Shown here piece by piece: positions 16,678 through 25,084 of a stretch of 46,540 nt of DNA. The notes below the pieces were generated by a model. The model saw only the letters and a list, made by a program, of their open reading frames with translations. It had not been told where the DNA came from and searched no databases. How positions within the stretch are numbered: position 1 is the first letter of the stretch; each line of letters begins with the position of its first letter. The translations under genes were made by a program, and so were the position numbers. Origin of the DNA: an uncultured Bacteroidales bacterium (GTDB taxonomy: Bacteria > Bacteroidota > Bacteroidia > Bacteroidales > Muribaculaceae); the NCBI GenBank assembly GCA_902776955.1, contig CACYSG010000031.1, positions 1-46,540 of the forward strand, in the 5' to 3' direction.

Positions 16678-18504
16678 TTATCTGTTGTAAATCAGTTTGA
16701 TAATCGTGTTAATATCGCCGATGCTGATTTCGTCATCGCCATTGCAGTCGGCCAGCACGGGCGGGCATGGCATGCTCCCGTTGCCCAGCATGATGTCGAT
16801 GATGAGGTTGATATCGGCGATGTTGATCTCGCTGTCGCTGTTCACGTCTCCTGCCATCAGGTCCTTTTCTCTCTTCTCCATGCTCAGGCTGTAGGTATGG
16901 GGGCGCTTGATGGACTTGAGGTAGATGTTGCCAAAGGTGTCAATCACCCTGACCGTGATGGGCTCGCGGGATGTCGTGGCTTGAGCCTTGAACATGTGGG
17001 TGTTGGCCGTAGTGGCATAGTAGGACGTGTAGTAGCCGACGGCACTGTAACGGGCTATGTCATAGGCCAGCGTGTGGAACGGGTCCTCGGTATAGGTGCG
17101 CTGGCATGCCAGCATGGTGTTCCCTTCACACACACTCACGCGCCATTTGGGGTCGTAGCAGAACACGTTGAACATCACTACGTTGCTGTCGAGTTGGGCA
17201 TAGTCCACACGTGAGGGATAATCCTTGAGAATGGCACGTATGGCGCTGTTGGTCTGGTAGTAGTTCCTCACGGTGTTCATGTCGTAGAGCCGCATCTGGC
17301 TATCGCCCGCATGGATGGATTGGTAGGTCCATTGCGGCGCTGTGCCGTCAACCGTCCAGCGCAGGTAACCGGCAGGGCTGCCGTCCTGGTTGATGTGGTG
17401 GCCGCTCGCGGCGCCGCTGTTCCACAGGTTGCCGCTGACGGTGGCGATGTTGTGCTCGGTGATGTGGGAGTAATAGGAGGGACGGGCGACATAGTTGCCG
17501 TGGGTGTGTCCGCTCATGATGTGGACGTTGTCAAACTTGTTGAGCATGCTGGCTAGGGCCGAGGTGTTGTCCAGGCGGGAATAGAAGCCGAACGATGATG
17601 AGATGCCCCAGGCAGGGATGTGAAGGCACACGACCACGGGCGTGTGGGGGCTGACGAGAGCGAGGTCCTTGGCGAGCCACGTCATCTGCTCGGCGGTGAT
17701 TCGGCCTTGGTAGTTGCGGCTGCCGGCGACGCCCTCGGGATTGCTGTCGCCCGGATTGGCGTCGTTCAGATAGACGATATCGTCAAGCACCACATAGTGG
17801 ACCTTGCCCAGATTGAAGCTGTAGTATGTCGGACAGACGATTTCGCGCCAGCGCTGCGAGGCTCGCTCGTCGGTGTCGTTGCCGGCGGGAATGCTCGGGT
17901 CGTGATCGTGGTTGCCGATAACGGCCCACAACGCCATCGGATAGTTGTAATGCTGCATGTCGTCCATGAAGTCGGTCAGGTCATACTCGTTCTGATACCA
18001 GAAGACGTCCCACGTGAGGTCTCCCAGCAGGACCGAGTAGATGGGGGTCCCGTCGGCGCGCGCAACCTCGTCATTGAGGCTGGCCAAAAAACCTTTCTTG
18101 AAAAAGGCGCGGTCACTGTTGCGGCGTGCCAGATGCGTGTCGGCACCGAAGATGACGATGTGCCTGTCGTTGTCGACGCGTTGCAGCGTGAAGTCGTGCG
18201 TCTCGTGCACGGTGACGTCAGTGCTCGTGAGCGGAGCCCAGAACTGAGGGTTGAAACCGTCGGCAAGCACGGGCTCGTAGCCGCCGGGCAGGGTGTAAAA
18301 GACATAGCCGTTCGCCTTATCGCTGGTCATGGTATAGTAGCCGTGGGCATCGGTGAGCACCACGATGTTGCCGTCGCTCACGGCGACATCGGCCACGCCG
18401 TGCCCGTCACAAGTGATGCGGCCGCTCAAGTTTTGAGCCGCAAGACCTGCCATGCCGGCGAGCGCCAGCATCCAAGTCAGCGATATGAGCCTGGGCGTTG
18501 TCAT
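16678..18504 (-). CDS. Secreted calcineurin-like phosphoesterase with C-terminal dockerin
   Basis: The protein has 608 residues: a signal peptide (~1-23), an N-terminal carboxypeptidase-regulatory-like beta domain (~26-110), a metallophosphoesterase domain (~114-345) and a C-terminal beta domain (~360-540). Metal ligands visible are GADTHL (Asp122, His124), LLGDLTWD, IGNHDHD (197-203) and SGHTHGN; the first motif has Thr between Asp and His. Residues ~548-608 carry two dockerin loops, DVNSDSEINIAD and DCNGDDEISIGD. It probably hydrolyses a phosphate ester at the cell surface; the substrate is unknown. Its start codon overlaps the DUF4491 stop by 4 bases (ATGA), and trmD follows 9 bases later, so a secreted dockerin protein sits inside a housekeeping operon. 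Confidence 0.92.
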   Translation of the reverse strand: MTTPRLISLTWMLALAGMAGLAAQNLSGRITCDGHGVADVAVSDGNIVVLTDAHGYYTMTSDKANGYVFYTLPGGYEPVLADGFNPQFWAPLTSTDVTVHETHDFTLQRVDNDRHIVIFGADTHLARRNSDRAFFKKGFLASLNDEVARADGTPIYSVLLGDLTWDVFWYQNEYDLTDFMDDMQHYNYPMALWAVIGNHDHDPSIPAGNDTDERASQRWREIVCPTYYSFNLGKVHYVVLDDIVYLNDANPGDSNPEGVAGSRNYQGRITAEQMTWLAKDLALVSPHTPVVVCLHIPAWGISSSFGFYSRLDNTSALASMLNKFDNVHIMSGHTHGNYVARPSYYSHITEHNIATVSGNLWNSGAASGHHINQDGSPAGYLRWTVDGTAPQWTYQSIHAGDSQMRLYDMNTVRNYYQTNSAIRAILKDYPSRVDYAQLDSNVVMFNVFCYDPKWRVSVCEGNTMLACQRTYTEDPFHTLAYDIARYSAVGYYTSYYATTANTHMFKAQATTSREPITVRVIDTFGNIYLKSIKRPHTYSLSMEKREKDLMAGDVNSDSEINIADINLIIDIMLGNGSMPCPPVLADCNGDDEISIGDINTIIKLIYNR

Positions 18505-18854
18505 TGCTTGTCCTTGTTCTTGTTCTTGTTCTCGTTGTCGTTATCCCACGGATAAGTGCGTTTGGGATTGCGCGGGAACCACCCTTTGCGCACCCGCTCC
18601 TGCTGGTCGCGCATCTCCTTGATGCCCCAGAAGCACGAGAATGCCCCGACGCCCATCAGCGACGACAGCAGCACCCCGTCAACCATCAACGAGCCGATGC
18701 AGAGCGCCACGCCCGCCACCACAAAGAACCACTTGAACCGTTGCCCGTAGTAGTACTCGCCCTTGATGACGATGGGATGGCAGATGCCGATAATCAGGAA
18801 CGAGCACAAGCCGAGCACCAGTCCCTGCAGATGATATGTCGATAGGAATTCCAT
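18501..18854 (-). CDS. DUF4491 family membrane protein
   Basis: The protein has 117 residues. Three hydrophobic segments (about 10-27, 42-58 and 62-80) carry the family pattern LIIGICHPIVIKGEYYYG, then WGIKEMRDQQERVRKGWFP. The tail is low-complexity (DNDNENKNKNKDKQ), encoded by a short GTTCTT-type DNA repeat that could vary in length. Function is unknown. It appears to head the unit DUF4491-phosphoesterase-trmD-divIC, with a -7 box (TATCTTTGC) at 18912-18920 on the minus strand. Confidence 0.9.
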   Translation of the reverse strand: MEFLSTYHLQGLVLGLCSFLIIGICHPIVIKGEYYYGQRFKWFFVVAGVALCIGSLMVDGVLLSSLMGVGAFSCFWGIKEMRDQQERVRKGWFPRNPKRTYPWDNDNENKNKNKDKQ

Positions 18855-18911
18855 TTTTTTCAGTTTTTTGCCGCTACCTTGTTGCAGGCGCCATACGCCT
18901 GATTTTAGCCT

Positions 18912-18920
18912 GCAAAGATA
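18912..18920 (-). promoter_or_regulatory. -7 promoter element of the DUF4491-trmD unit
   Basis: TATCTTTGC on the minus strand, about 58 bases upstream of the DUF4491 start. No clear -33 box is seen. Confidence 0.55.
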
Positions 18921-19086
18921 CGTTTTTTGCGCGACACTCCCACACGAATAATCCTTAAATTGTGTTTAGTTATCACCTTTTAACCTTGGGTAGTGTTTAC
19001 CAGCGTGCCGCAGCCTCCAGGGGTGTCAGGACAAATTATTAAAACTAATATCGGTGAGATGGTGCGGCAGTTTGCGGAATATTGCC

Positions 19087-19095
19087 TAAATTTGC
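19087..19095 (+). promoter_or_regulatory. -7 promoter element of the phosphatase pair
   Basis: TAAATTTGC matches TAnnTTTGC, 35 bases upstream of the ATG at 19131. No convincing -33 box is seen. Confidence 0.5.
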
Positions 19096-19130
19096 AACAT
19101 GAAATCCATAAACCCTACTGATAACCGACT

Positions 19131-20429
19131 ATGAAAAGAATCTTCACCGTTTTCACTGTGGCCCTGATGGCCGTGCTGACGTTGACGGCGGGTGTGCGCG
19201 AGGACTTCAAAGCAGACCCCAAGAAGAGCGCCAACAACTATCAGGCTTATCCCACCACAGGCTTTCCCGAGTTGACGGCGGCCCCGTCGGGCTACGAGCC
19301 GTTCTTTATTAACCACTATGGCCGCCACGGCAGCCGCTGGCTTATTCAAGAGGAGAGTTACACCTATCCGATGCAGATGCTGGAGATGGGCGCGCGCAAC
19401 GGCAAACTCACCCGCCGCGGACAGGAGGTGCTCGACATCCTGCATGAGGTGCACGAGGCCAGCAAGGGCCGCCTGGGCGAACTGAGTGATATCGGCCATG
19501 AGCAGCACCGGCAGATTGCTCAACGTATGTACCAAAATTTCCCGCAGGTGTTCCAGGACGGTGCGCCTGTTGTGGCCCGCTCGACGGTCGTGATACGCTG
19601 CATCCTGTCGATGCAGAACGAGGTGGACATGCTGGCCTCGCTCAACCCGCGGTTGAACATCACCACCGACGCCAGCCAGGCGACGATGTACTACATGAAC
19701 TACTCGGACTCGGTGGCCAAGTCCCTGCGTGCCAGCCAGGCCGAGATGCGCCGCTATATCTTTGAAAAGTGGGTCAATCCCAAGTTCATGCTGAAGAAAC
19801 TTTTCACCGACCAGAAGTTTGCGCGTGACAGCATTGATGATGCGCGCACGATGATGCGTTACCTCATGGAAGTCGCCGGAAACATGCAGAGCCATCATCA
19901 GTTTGAGAACGTGAACCTGTATGACGTGTTCAGTGCCGATGACATCTACAACGTGTGGCGCTATAACAACGCCTATTGGTACCTCAACTCGGCCGAGACT
20001 CCGCTGACGCAGTGCCGCGTGGACTATATGGAAGCCAACCTGCTGCGCAACTTCATCGAGGATGCCGACCATGCGATCACCAGTGCCCTGCCGGCACCCG
20101 GTGCCTCGCTGCGCTTCGGTCACGAGAGCGTGGTGCTGCCCCTGTGCTGCCTGATGGGCCTGAACGGTACCGATTACCGCACCACCGACCTCGAGACGCT
20201 GGACCAGCACTGGCAGACCTACAAAATCTTCCCGATGGCTGCCAATGTCCAGTTCATTTACTTCCGCAAGGCCGGCAGTGACGACATCCTGGTGCTGCCG
20301 CTGCTCAACGAGCATGAGGCGACGCTGCCCGTCGAGACCGATGTCGCTCCCTACTACCACTGGAGCGCCGTGCGCGACTATTTCATTGACAAACTTTCAC
20401 GCCAACCCTTCATCACAACGACCAAATGA
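19131..20429 (+). CDS. Secreted histidine-type phosphatase (MINPP-like), copy 1
   Basis: The protein has 432 residues with a signal peptide ending near Ala20. The catalytic RHGSR is at residues 65-69 (HYGRHGSRW) and the proton-donor motif LRFGHES is near residue 331, so both halves of a histidine acid phosphatase site are intact. A conserved NEHEATLP lies near 393. Length and motifs resemble the Bacteroides MINPP-type inositol polyphosphate phosphatases that remove phosphate from phytate; the substrate is inferred from family. The next gene begins within its stop codon (ATGA, 20426-20429), so translation is likely coupled. It has its own promoter and is divergent from the DUF4491 unit. Confidence 0.92.
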   Translation: MKRIFTVFTVALMAVLTLTAGVREDFKADPKKSANNYQAYPTTGFPELTAAPSGYEPFFINHYGRHGSRWLIQEESYTYPMQMLEMGARNGKLTRRGQEVLDILHEVHEASKGRLGELSDIGHEQHRQIAQRMYQNFPQVFQDGAPVVARSTVVIRCILSMQNEVDMLASLNPRLNITTDASQATMYYMNYSDSVAKSLRASQAEMRRYIFEKWVNPKFMLKKLFTDQKFARDSIDDARTMMRYLMEVAGNMQSHHQFENVNLYDVFSADDIYNVWRYNNAYWYLNSAETPLTQCRVDYMEANLLRNFIEDADHAITSALPAPGASLRFGHESVVLPLCCLMGLNGTDYRTTDLETLDQHWQTYKIFPMAANVQFIYFRKAGSDDILVLPLLNEHEATLPVETDVAPYYHWSAVRDYFIDKLSRQPFITTTK

Positions 20430-21745
20430 AACGCATCACATTATACCTACTGGCAGTACTTGCATGCCTGACGCTGAATGCCGTTAACCCCCGCACACAG
20501 GTCATTGGCAACTTTAGCCGCTCGGCCAGCAACCATTATGCTTACCCGTATGGCATCGGCGTTGAATTGCCGTCGCTGACGGCGGCCCCCGCGGGCTACG
20601 AGCCGTTCTTTATCGACCACTATGGCCGTCACGGCAGCCGCTGGCTCACCAACGGCAAGGTGTATTATTATCCCGTCAAGATGCTTCAAAATGCGCAAGA
20701 GGCGGGGATGCTCAACCTGCAGGGACAGCGCCTGTTGAAGACGCTCACCCTCGTTAACGAGGCGTCACAGAAGCGTGCCGGCGACCTGAGCGACATCGGT
20801 GCCGAGCAGCACCGCGAGATTGCCGAGCGCATGTACCGCAACTTCCCCGAGGTTTTCAAGGGGGATGCCCGTGTGGATGCCCGCTCGACGGTCATCATCC
20901 GCTGCATCCTGTCGATGCAGAACGAGACGATGACCCTGCGCTCATTGAACCCGTCGCTGCGCATCACCACCGACGCCAGCTACCACGACATGTACTACAT
21001 GGGGTGGGGCTATGGCGAGGATACGCTGGCCAACGACCTGCGCAAGAGCGTGGACCCGATTTCTAATGAGATGTACGCTAAGCATTTGGATGCCCGCCGT
21101 TTTGTCGCCCAGTTGGTCAACGACACCGCATGGGCAAGTGCCAACATGGATGGTGTGAAATTGATGCGCGACGTGTTTGACATCGCTGGCTCGCTGCAGG
21201 GTCATCATCAGTTTGACGACATCAACCTGTTCAACTATTTCTCCAACGATGAGATCTTTGAGCTCTGGCGCATGAAGAACATCTACTGGTACATCCATTG
21301 GGCCAATGCGCCCCAAAACGGCAACCGCATGCCCTTTATCGAGCGCGCCCTGTTGCGCAACATGATCGCCACGGCCGATGACGCCATCGCCACCGGTGAG
21401 CACGGCGCGGCCCTGCGCTTCGGCCACGAGACGTGTGTGCTGCCGCTGGCCTGCCTGCTCGAACTGGACAATGTGAACTACAGCTGCGATGACCTGGAAA
21501 CGTTGCACGAGCACTGGCAGGACTACAATACCATCCCTAAGGCCTGCAACATCCAGATGGTATTCTACCGCCCAGCGGGAACAAGCGGCAACAGGCCCGA
21601 AGACATCCTGGTGAAGGTGCTGTTCAACGAGCACGAGGCCACACTTCCCGCCACGCCCGTCCAGGGTCCCTACTACCGCTGGACCGACCTGAAACGCTAC
21701 TACGAGAACAAACTCGCCACCTCCATCGACTGGAGCGTGAAATAA
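20426..21745 (+). CDS. Secreted histidine-type phosphatase (MINPP-like), copy 2
   Basis: The protein has 439 residues with a signal sequence (MKRITLYLLAVLACLTLNA). RHGSR is at 68-72 and LRFGHET near 334, both intact. It aligns with copy 1 along its whole length (shared AAPxGYEPFFI, RCILSMQNE, HHQF and NEHEATLP), so the pair arose by tandem duplication. It differs by an insertion before the NEHE motif (AGTSGNRPEDI). The most divergent part is the middle alpha-helical domain, which usually shapes substrate preference. It ends just before a palindromic repeat that may act as terminator. Confidence 0.92.
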   Translation: MKRITLYLLAVLACLTLNAVNPRTQVIGNFSRSASNHYAYPYGIGVELPSLTAAPAGYEPFFIDHYGRHGSRWLTNGKVYYYPVKMLQNAQEAGMLNLQGQRLLKTLTLVNEASQKRAGDLSDIGAEQHREIAERMYRNFPEVFKGDARVDARSTVIIRCILSMQNETMTLRSLNPSLRITTDASYHDMYYMGWGYGEDTLANDLRKSVDPISNEMYAKHLDARRFVAQLVNDTAWASANMDGVKLMRDVFDIAGSLQGHHQFDDINLFNYFSNDEIFELWRMKNIYWYIHWANAPQNGNRMPFIERALLRNMIATADDAIATGEHGAALRFGHETCVLPLACLLELDNVNYSCDDLETLHEHWQDYNTIPKACNIQMVFYRPAGTSGNRPEDILVKVLFNEHEATLPATPVQGPYYRWTDLKRYYENKLATSIDWSVK

Positions 21746-21770
21746 AGGCCATTTCGTTCACCGGATGGCA

Positions 21771-21802
21771 CTGTAGAGACGCAAAATTTTGCGTCTCTAC
21801 AG
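21771..21802. repeat. 32-bp perfect palindrome (REP-like)
   Basis: CTGTAGAGACGCAAAA is followed directly by its exact reverse complement. It lies 25 bases after the second phosphatase gene and may double as its terminator. A second copy near 25.2-25.4 kb is interrupted by a miniature element. Confidence 0.92.
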
Positions 21803-21805
21803 ATT

Positions 21806-21895
21806 GGAAGTGTTGATTATCAATGCTTTATCGTTGTCTAAATTTAGGTGATGGTTACGGGGTTGGTGCATCATTGGGACGGGTCTTTGTGATGG
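21806..21895. repeat. ~90-bp direct repeat, left copy
   Basis: It matches 24996-25084 in direct orientation. The strongest part is the last ~50 bases (tttaggtgatgg...GGGACGGGTCTTTGTGATGG), with two differences. The two copies bracket the glycosyltransferase-ATPase block. Confidence 0.88.
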
Positions 21896-21961
21896 CGTCG
21901 CTTCGCTTCAATGTACCTGCAACAAACAACGCAAGACAAAAAGACAGTTCGAACCTGTGCC

Positions 21962-23668
21962 TCAAGAATTGTTATTTTCTTTCCAGCGTGTATATGCAAT
22001 ACTAAGCCTTAATGGTGGTATTCTGGACAGTTCTTCTGAAAAATCCATGCACTCTTCAATCTCATCCGGATCCCACTTCAAATCGAGGCAGAATTTTTCG
22101 AACATATTTAGGGATTCGAATGTAGCAAAATTAAGCACAGACGCGTATGTGTGCATTATCACCCAATTTCTTACAACAGAGTCAGAAATGGGTTTAAGAT
22201 GAGATACAATCTGAGCGTAGTCTGGCATCGGATATTTCCGCACGTCTTCTATAGTTAATCCCAAAGCATCAAGATATAATTGTCCTCCCTCGTTAATCAT
22301 TTCATCAATCTGATGATATCCGTCAAAGAGCATAAGTGCTGATATGATGTAGCATCTAGTTTCTTTGCTCTGCTTACAGAGTATTACTGATTTTGGATCT
22401 ATGTATTTTGTTGTCGTTTGTTGTGGGGTGGATGGGTAGATGTCTTTGTAGCGGCTGGCAACGACAGATTCGGCATAGGTGAAATGGGCGGTTGTGCAGG
22501 CGGCGGCACATAAGTTAGCATGACGGGTTTCGCTGAGGCACCAGGCGATGCCCTGGGCAAAATCGATGCTGTCGCAGTAATCGGCCACGTAACCGTTCTG
22601 TTTATGGCTGATCATTTCGGGAATACCTCCCACATTAAAGCCGACGCAGGGTGTGCCGCATGCCATCGCCTCGACGATGGTGTTGGGCAGGTTGTCCTGT
22701 AACGAGGGCGTGACAAACAAATCAACAGCATTGTAAAGTTCGGCAATTTCTGCCTCATTGCTCAGGTAATTAACCGGATAGACGGGTAAAGGCAAAGCCT
22801 CCTTCACGCTGGTGGCATCTCCGCCAAGCACGACAACTCCAAGTTTGCGAGACAGAGAGGAAGAATGCTTGCTGATGTGTTCACAGGCTTCGGCCAGGTA
22901 GCGGAAACCCTTGCGCTCATCGGTGATGCGCTGCGCTCCAAAGAGGAGTAACTTTTTGTCTGTCGGCAGATTATGCTTTTTTCGGGCTTTAAGTTTGTCC
23001 ATCGGCGTGAAAACGTCGGTGTCGATGGCATTGGGGATATTGGTGACCAGGTGGCCCTGGGTCAACGGGCTCTTGCGGGCCAGGTCGGCCATCCAGCGGC
23101 TGCAGCCCACAAAGGTGACGTTCTTGCCCTCGTACATCGCCCGCTTGCGGTCGAACACGTGCTGCGCCAAGTCCATGCCGATGTTTTTCAGCATCGGGCA
23201 TTTTTCGCACTGTTTCTGGTACTTGGAGCACTCGCCCGAGTAGTGGCAGATGCCCGTGAAATACCACTGGTCGTGCATCGTTATCACGATGGGTTTGCCC
23301 GAGGCCATGATGCGCTCCAAATTGTTGAGCGACAGGAACCCTTGGTTGACCCAGTGCAGGTGGATGACGTCGGCCCACTTGAAGTCGGGCATCGTGGTGA
23401 TGTCGGTGCCCGCGTTGGCGATATCGACCTGGAAAAGGTTTTGTTTGCTCAGCCCGTTATTCAGCCAGATGACACCGCGCTCCCACAGGAAGTTGGCCTT
23501 CAAGCGCCACGACGGGGGAATGTTGACGACCTCGGTGGCGTCGGTCTTGCGGTCGCGCACGAGCATCCGCGCTTCGACCCCGTTGTGGTTCAAGGCGTGC
23601 ATCAGGCGGTTGGCGGCAATCGCCGCTCCACCCGTCCGTTCGGCAGTATTGACAATCAGTACCCGCAT
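21962..23668 (-). CDS. GT4-type glycosyltransferase with unusual C-terminal extension
   Basis: The protein has 568 residues. Residues ~1-415 form a GT-B glycosyltransferase of family 4. The N-terminal Rossmann half is MRVLIVNTAERTGGAAIAAN; the C-terminal half has LLLFGAQRITDERKGF and the nucleotide-sugar site FVTPSLQDNLPNTIVEAMAC, followed by VGGIPEMI. A Cys cluster (CHYSGECSKYQKQCEKC) near residue 145 is seen in related mannosyl/galactosyl transferases. Residues ~420-568 form an added all-helical region; its DNA is visibly AT-richer than the GT part. It may be a TerB-like or other helical domain; I cannot place it firmly. It probably makes a surface glycan. Only 13 bases separate the start from a 39-bp double palindrome also found upstream of the neighbouring ATPase. 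Confidence 0.88.
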   Translation of the reverse strand: MRVLIVNTAERTGGAAIAANRLMHALNHNGVEARMLVRDRKTDATEVVNIPPSWRLKANFLWERGVIWLNNGLSKQNLFQVDIANAGTDITTMPDFKWADVIHLHWVNQGFLSLNNLERIMASGKPIVITMHDQWYFTGICHYSGECSKYQKQCEKCPMLKNIGMDLAQHVFDRKRAMYEGKNVTFVGCSRWMADLARKSPLTQGHLVTNIPNAIDTDVFTPMDKLKARKKHNLPTDKKLLLFGAQRITDERKGFRYLAEACEHISKHSSSLSRKLGVVVLGGDATSVKEALPLPVYPVNYLSNEAEIAELYNAVDLFVTPSLQDNLPNTIVEAMACGTPCVGFNVGGIPEMISHKQNGYVADYCDSIDFAQGIAWCLSETRHANLCAAACTTAHFTYAESVVASRYKDIYPSTPQQTTTKYIDPKSVILCKQSKETRCYIISALMLFDGYHQIDEMINEGGQLYLDALGLTIEDVRKYPMPDYAQIVSHLKPISDSVVRNWVIMHTYASVLNFATFESLNMFEKFCLDLKWDPDEIEECMDFSEELSRIPPLRLSIAYTRWKENNNS

Positions 23669-23681
23669 ATCTCGATGACGA

Positions 23682-23720
23682 AAAAGTTACATGGATGTAA
23701 GTTACATTGATGTAACTTTT
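23682..23720. repeat. 39-bp double palindrome, copy A
   Basis: Two GTTACAT-NN-ATGTAA units in tandem, flanked by AAAA and TTTT. It lies in the 60-base gap between the ATPase stop and the glycosyltransferase start. It matches copy B (24898-24936) with a single difference. Confidence 0.95.
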
Positions 23721-23728
23721 GAATGACT

Positions 23729-24859
23729 TTAGTTACTATATTCTTGATTGAACCACAGTTGGAAAATCGGATCCACAAAGTCAAACCTTGTGCCTTTCTG
23801 CTCAATGTAGTCCTTGTCTTGCAGGATGCGCTTGTTGCGTGCAATGGTGTTGGCATTGCCCATGGCATACATCCGCTTGGTGGCTTCGGCAGCGAACTGG
23901 TAATTACCATTGTTCACGGCGTGAAGCATGGCTTTCTGGCTGGCAGTGAGTTGCTCGACGTCATTCTGGAACATCGGTGCATTGGTGTCGATCAGGCGTT
24001 GCAATGCCCGGTTAAAGATTTCCTCGGTGACCTGGCTGTCGGTCGCGTTCCAGATAAAGAAACTCAATTGTTGCACATACCACGAGTGGCATTTGGTGAC
24101 GTCGCAAATGCGCTTGGCAAACTCGGTCGTGATACTTTTTCCTGTGCGTTCAAACGCTTTAACAATAAACTCGACCCAATAGCGCTCTTCAATCTTCTTG
24201 AGCCAGATGACTTGCCCGAAACGATAGAATGGCTTGGTCGAATCGTTGAAGATTTCGGTCATCATGTGGCGCTTGCTGCCATACATGCAGTAGGACACAT
24301 TGTGCTGCTGTTGCCACACCGAACGCATCTTGCCCTCCATGTCGGGATATTGCGGGATGTTGGCCAACTGCTGGAACTCATCAATGCACACGATGATTCT
24401 CAGCCCCTTGGCAGCGGCGATTTTCTCAGGCAGTTCTAGGATTTCCAGTTTGTCCTTTTCTTGGGGCTGGAACCGCAGGTCAAAGGTGACAAATTCGGTC
24501 ACCTTGTCACGGATGACAAGTTGGGGCACCGCCCCCGTGATGAATTTCTTCATCTCTTCTACCCCCTTTTTAAATCGCGAAACCGCACACGACATGACGC
24601 GGCTGGCGAACACGCGGTAGAATTCAGTCTCGGTGCTGATGCTGAATGCGTCAATGTAGCATACGCGCACGTTCTTATTCTCGGCCATCAGTTCCTCGCC
24701 CACAGCCTTGACAAGCGATGACTTGCCCCAGCGACGTGGCGAAATGAGCATGACATGGATGCCCGACATGAGCAACTGCTTGAGCAGTGCCCTGTCATCA
24801 ACGCGGTCGATGAAATTCTCCTTCTCGGCCAACGATCCGAATTGAAATGGTGCCTTCAT
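23729..24859 (-). CDS. AAA ATPase of the archaeal-ATPase type (PF01637-like)
   Basis: The protein has 376 residues. Walker A is SPRRWGKSS (40-48) and Walker B is IIVCIDEF (Asp160, Glu161). A sensor-like YGSKRHMM follows near residue 193, and then the helical lid. The C-terminal ~90 residues (LTASQKAMLHAVNNGN...NTIARNKRILQDKDYI) look like a winged helix. The family belongs to the STAND-related archaeal ATPases common in Bacteroidetes, often in variable loci, with no settled role. The -7 box TATCTTTGC at 24887-24895 lies beside double palindrome copy B, which covers the expected -33 region, so autoregulation is plausible. A matching palindrome follows the gene. No transposase or integrase lies next to it. 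Confidence 0.9.
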   Translation of the reverse strand: MKAPFQFGSLAEKENFIDRVDDRALLKQLLMSGIHVMLISPRRWGKSSLVKAVGEELMAENKNVRVCYIDAFSISTETEFYRVFASRVMSCAVSRFKKGVEEMKKFITGAVPQLVIRDKVTEFVTFDLRFQPQEKDKLEILELPEKIAAAKGLRIIVCIDEFQQLANIPQYPDMEGKMRSVWQQQHNVSYCMYGSKRHMMTEIFNDSTKPFYRFGQVIWLKKIEERYWVEFIVKAFERTGKSITTEFAKRICDVTKCHSWYVQQLSFFIWNATDSQVTEEIFNRALQRLIDTNAPMFQNDVEQLTASQKAMLHAVNNGNYQFAAEATKRMYAMGNANTIARNKRILQDKDYIEQKGTRFDFVDPIFQLWFNQEYSN

Positions 24860-24886
24860 CTTCTTGATAATGATTGGTTATCGGCT

Positions 24887-24895
24887 GCAAAGATA
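24887..24895 (-). promoter_or_regulatory. -7 promoter element of the AAA ATPase gene
   Basis: TATCTTTGC on the minus strand, 28 bases before the start codon; the adjacent 39-bp palindrome overlaps the expected -33 position. Confidence 0.65.
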
Positions 24896-24897
24896 AT

Positions 24898-24936
24898 AAA
24901 AGTTACATGAATGTAAGTTACATTGATGTAACTTTT
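24898..24936. repeat. 39-bp double palindrome, copy B
   Basis: Same structure and orientation as 23682-23720 (two GTTACAT-NN-ATGTAA units). It lies just upstream of the ATPase -7 box, an operator-like place. Confidence 0.95.
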
Positions 24937-24995
24937 TTCTGTCAACAAGCAAAAATTATGCCATTTCAGCGAAATAATCGTTCAAATTTTCAGTG

Positions 24996-25084
24996 GGAGG
25001 TGTTGATTGTCAATGCCTTTCTTCGTTTGGGTTTAGGTGATGGCTTCGGGGTTGGTGCATCATTGGGACGGGTCTTTGTGATGG
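24996..25084. repeat. ~90-bp direct repeat, right copy
   Basis: Partner of 21806-21895. Read on the minus strand it is open and encodes a Pro/Lys-rich tail (ITKTRPNDAPTPKPSPK); the left copy has a stop in the same frame. Both may be relics of a lost coding sequence. Confidence 0.85.

Noticed and set aside
21823-22005. Short plus-strand frames in the ~90-bp direct repeats (GVGASLGRVFVM shared)
   Set aside because: The shared peptide only reflects the DNA repeat; upstream codons differ and there is no start signal or family.
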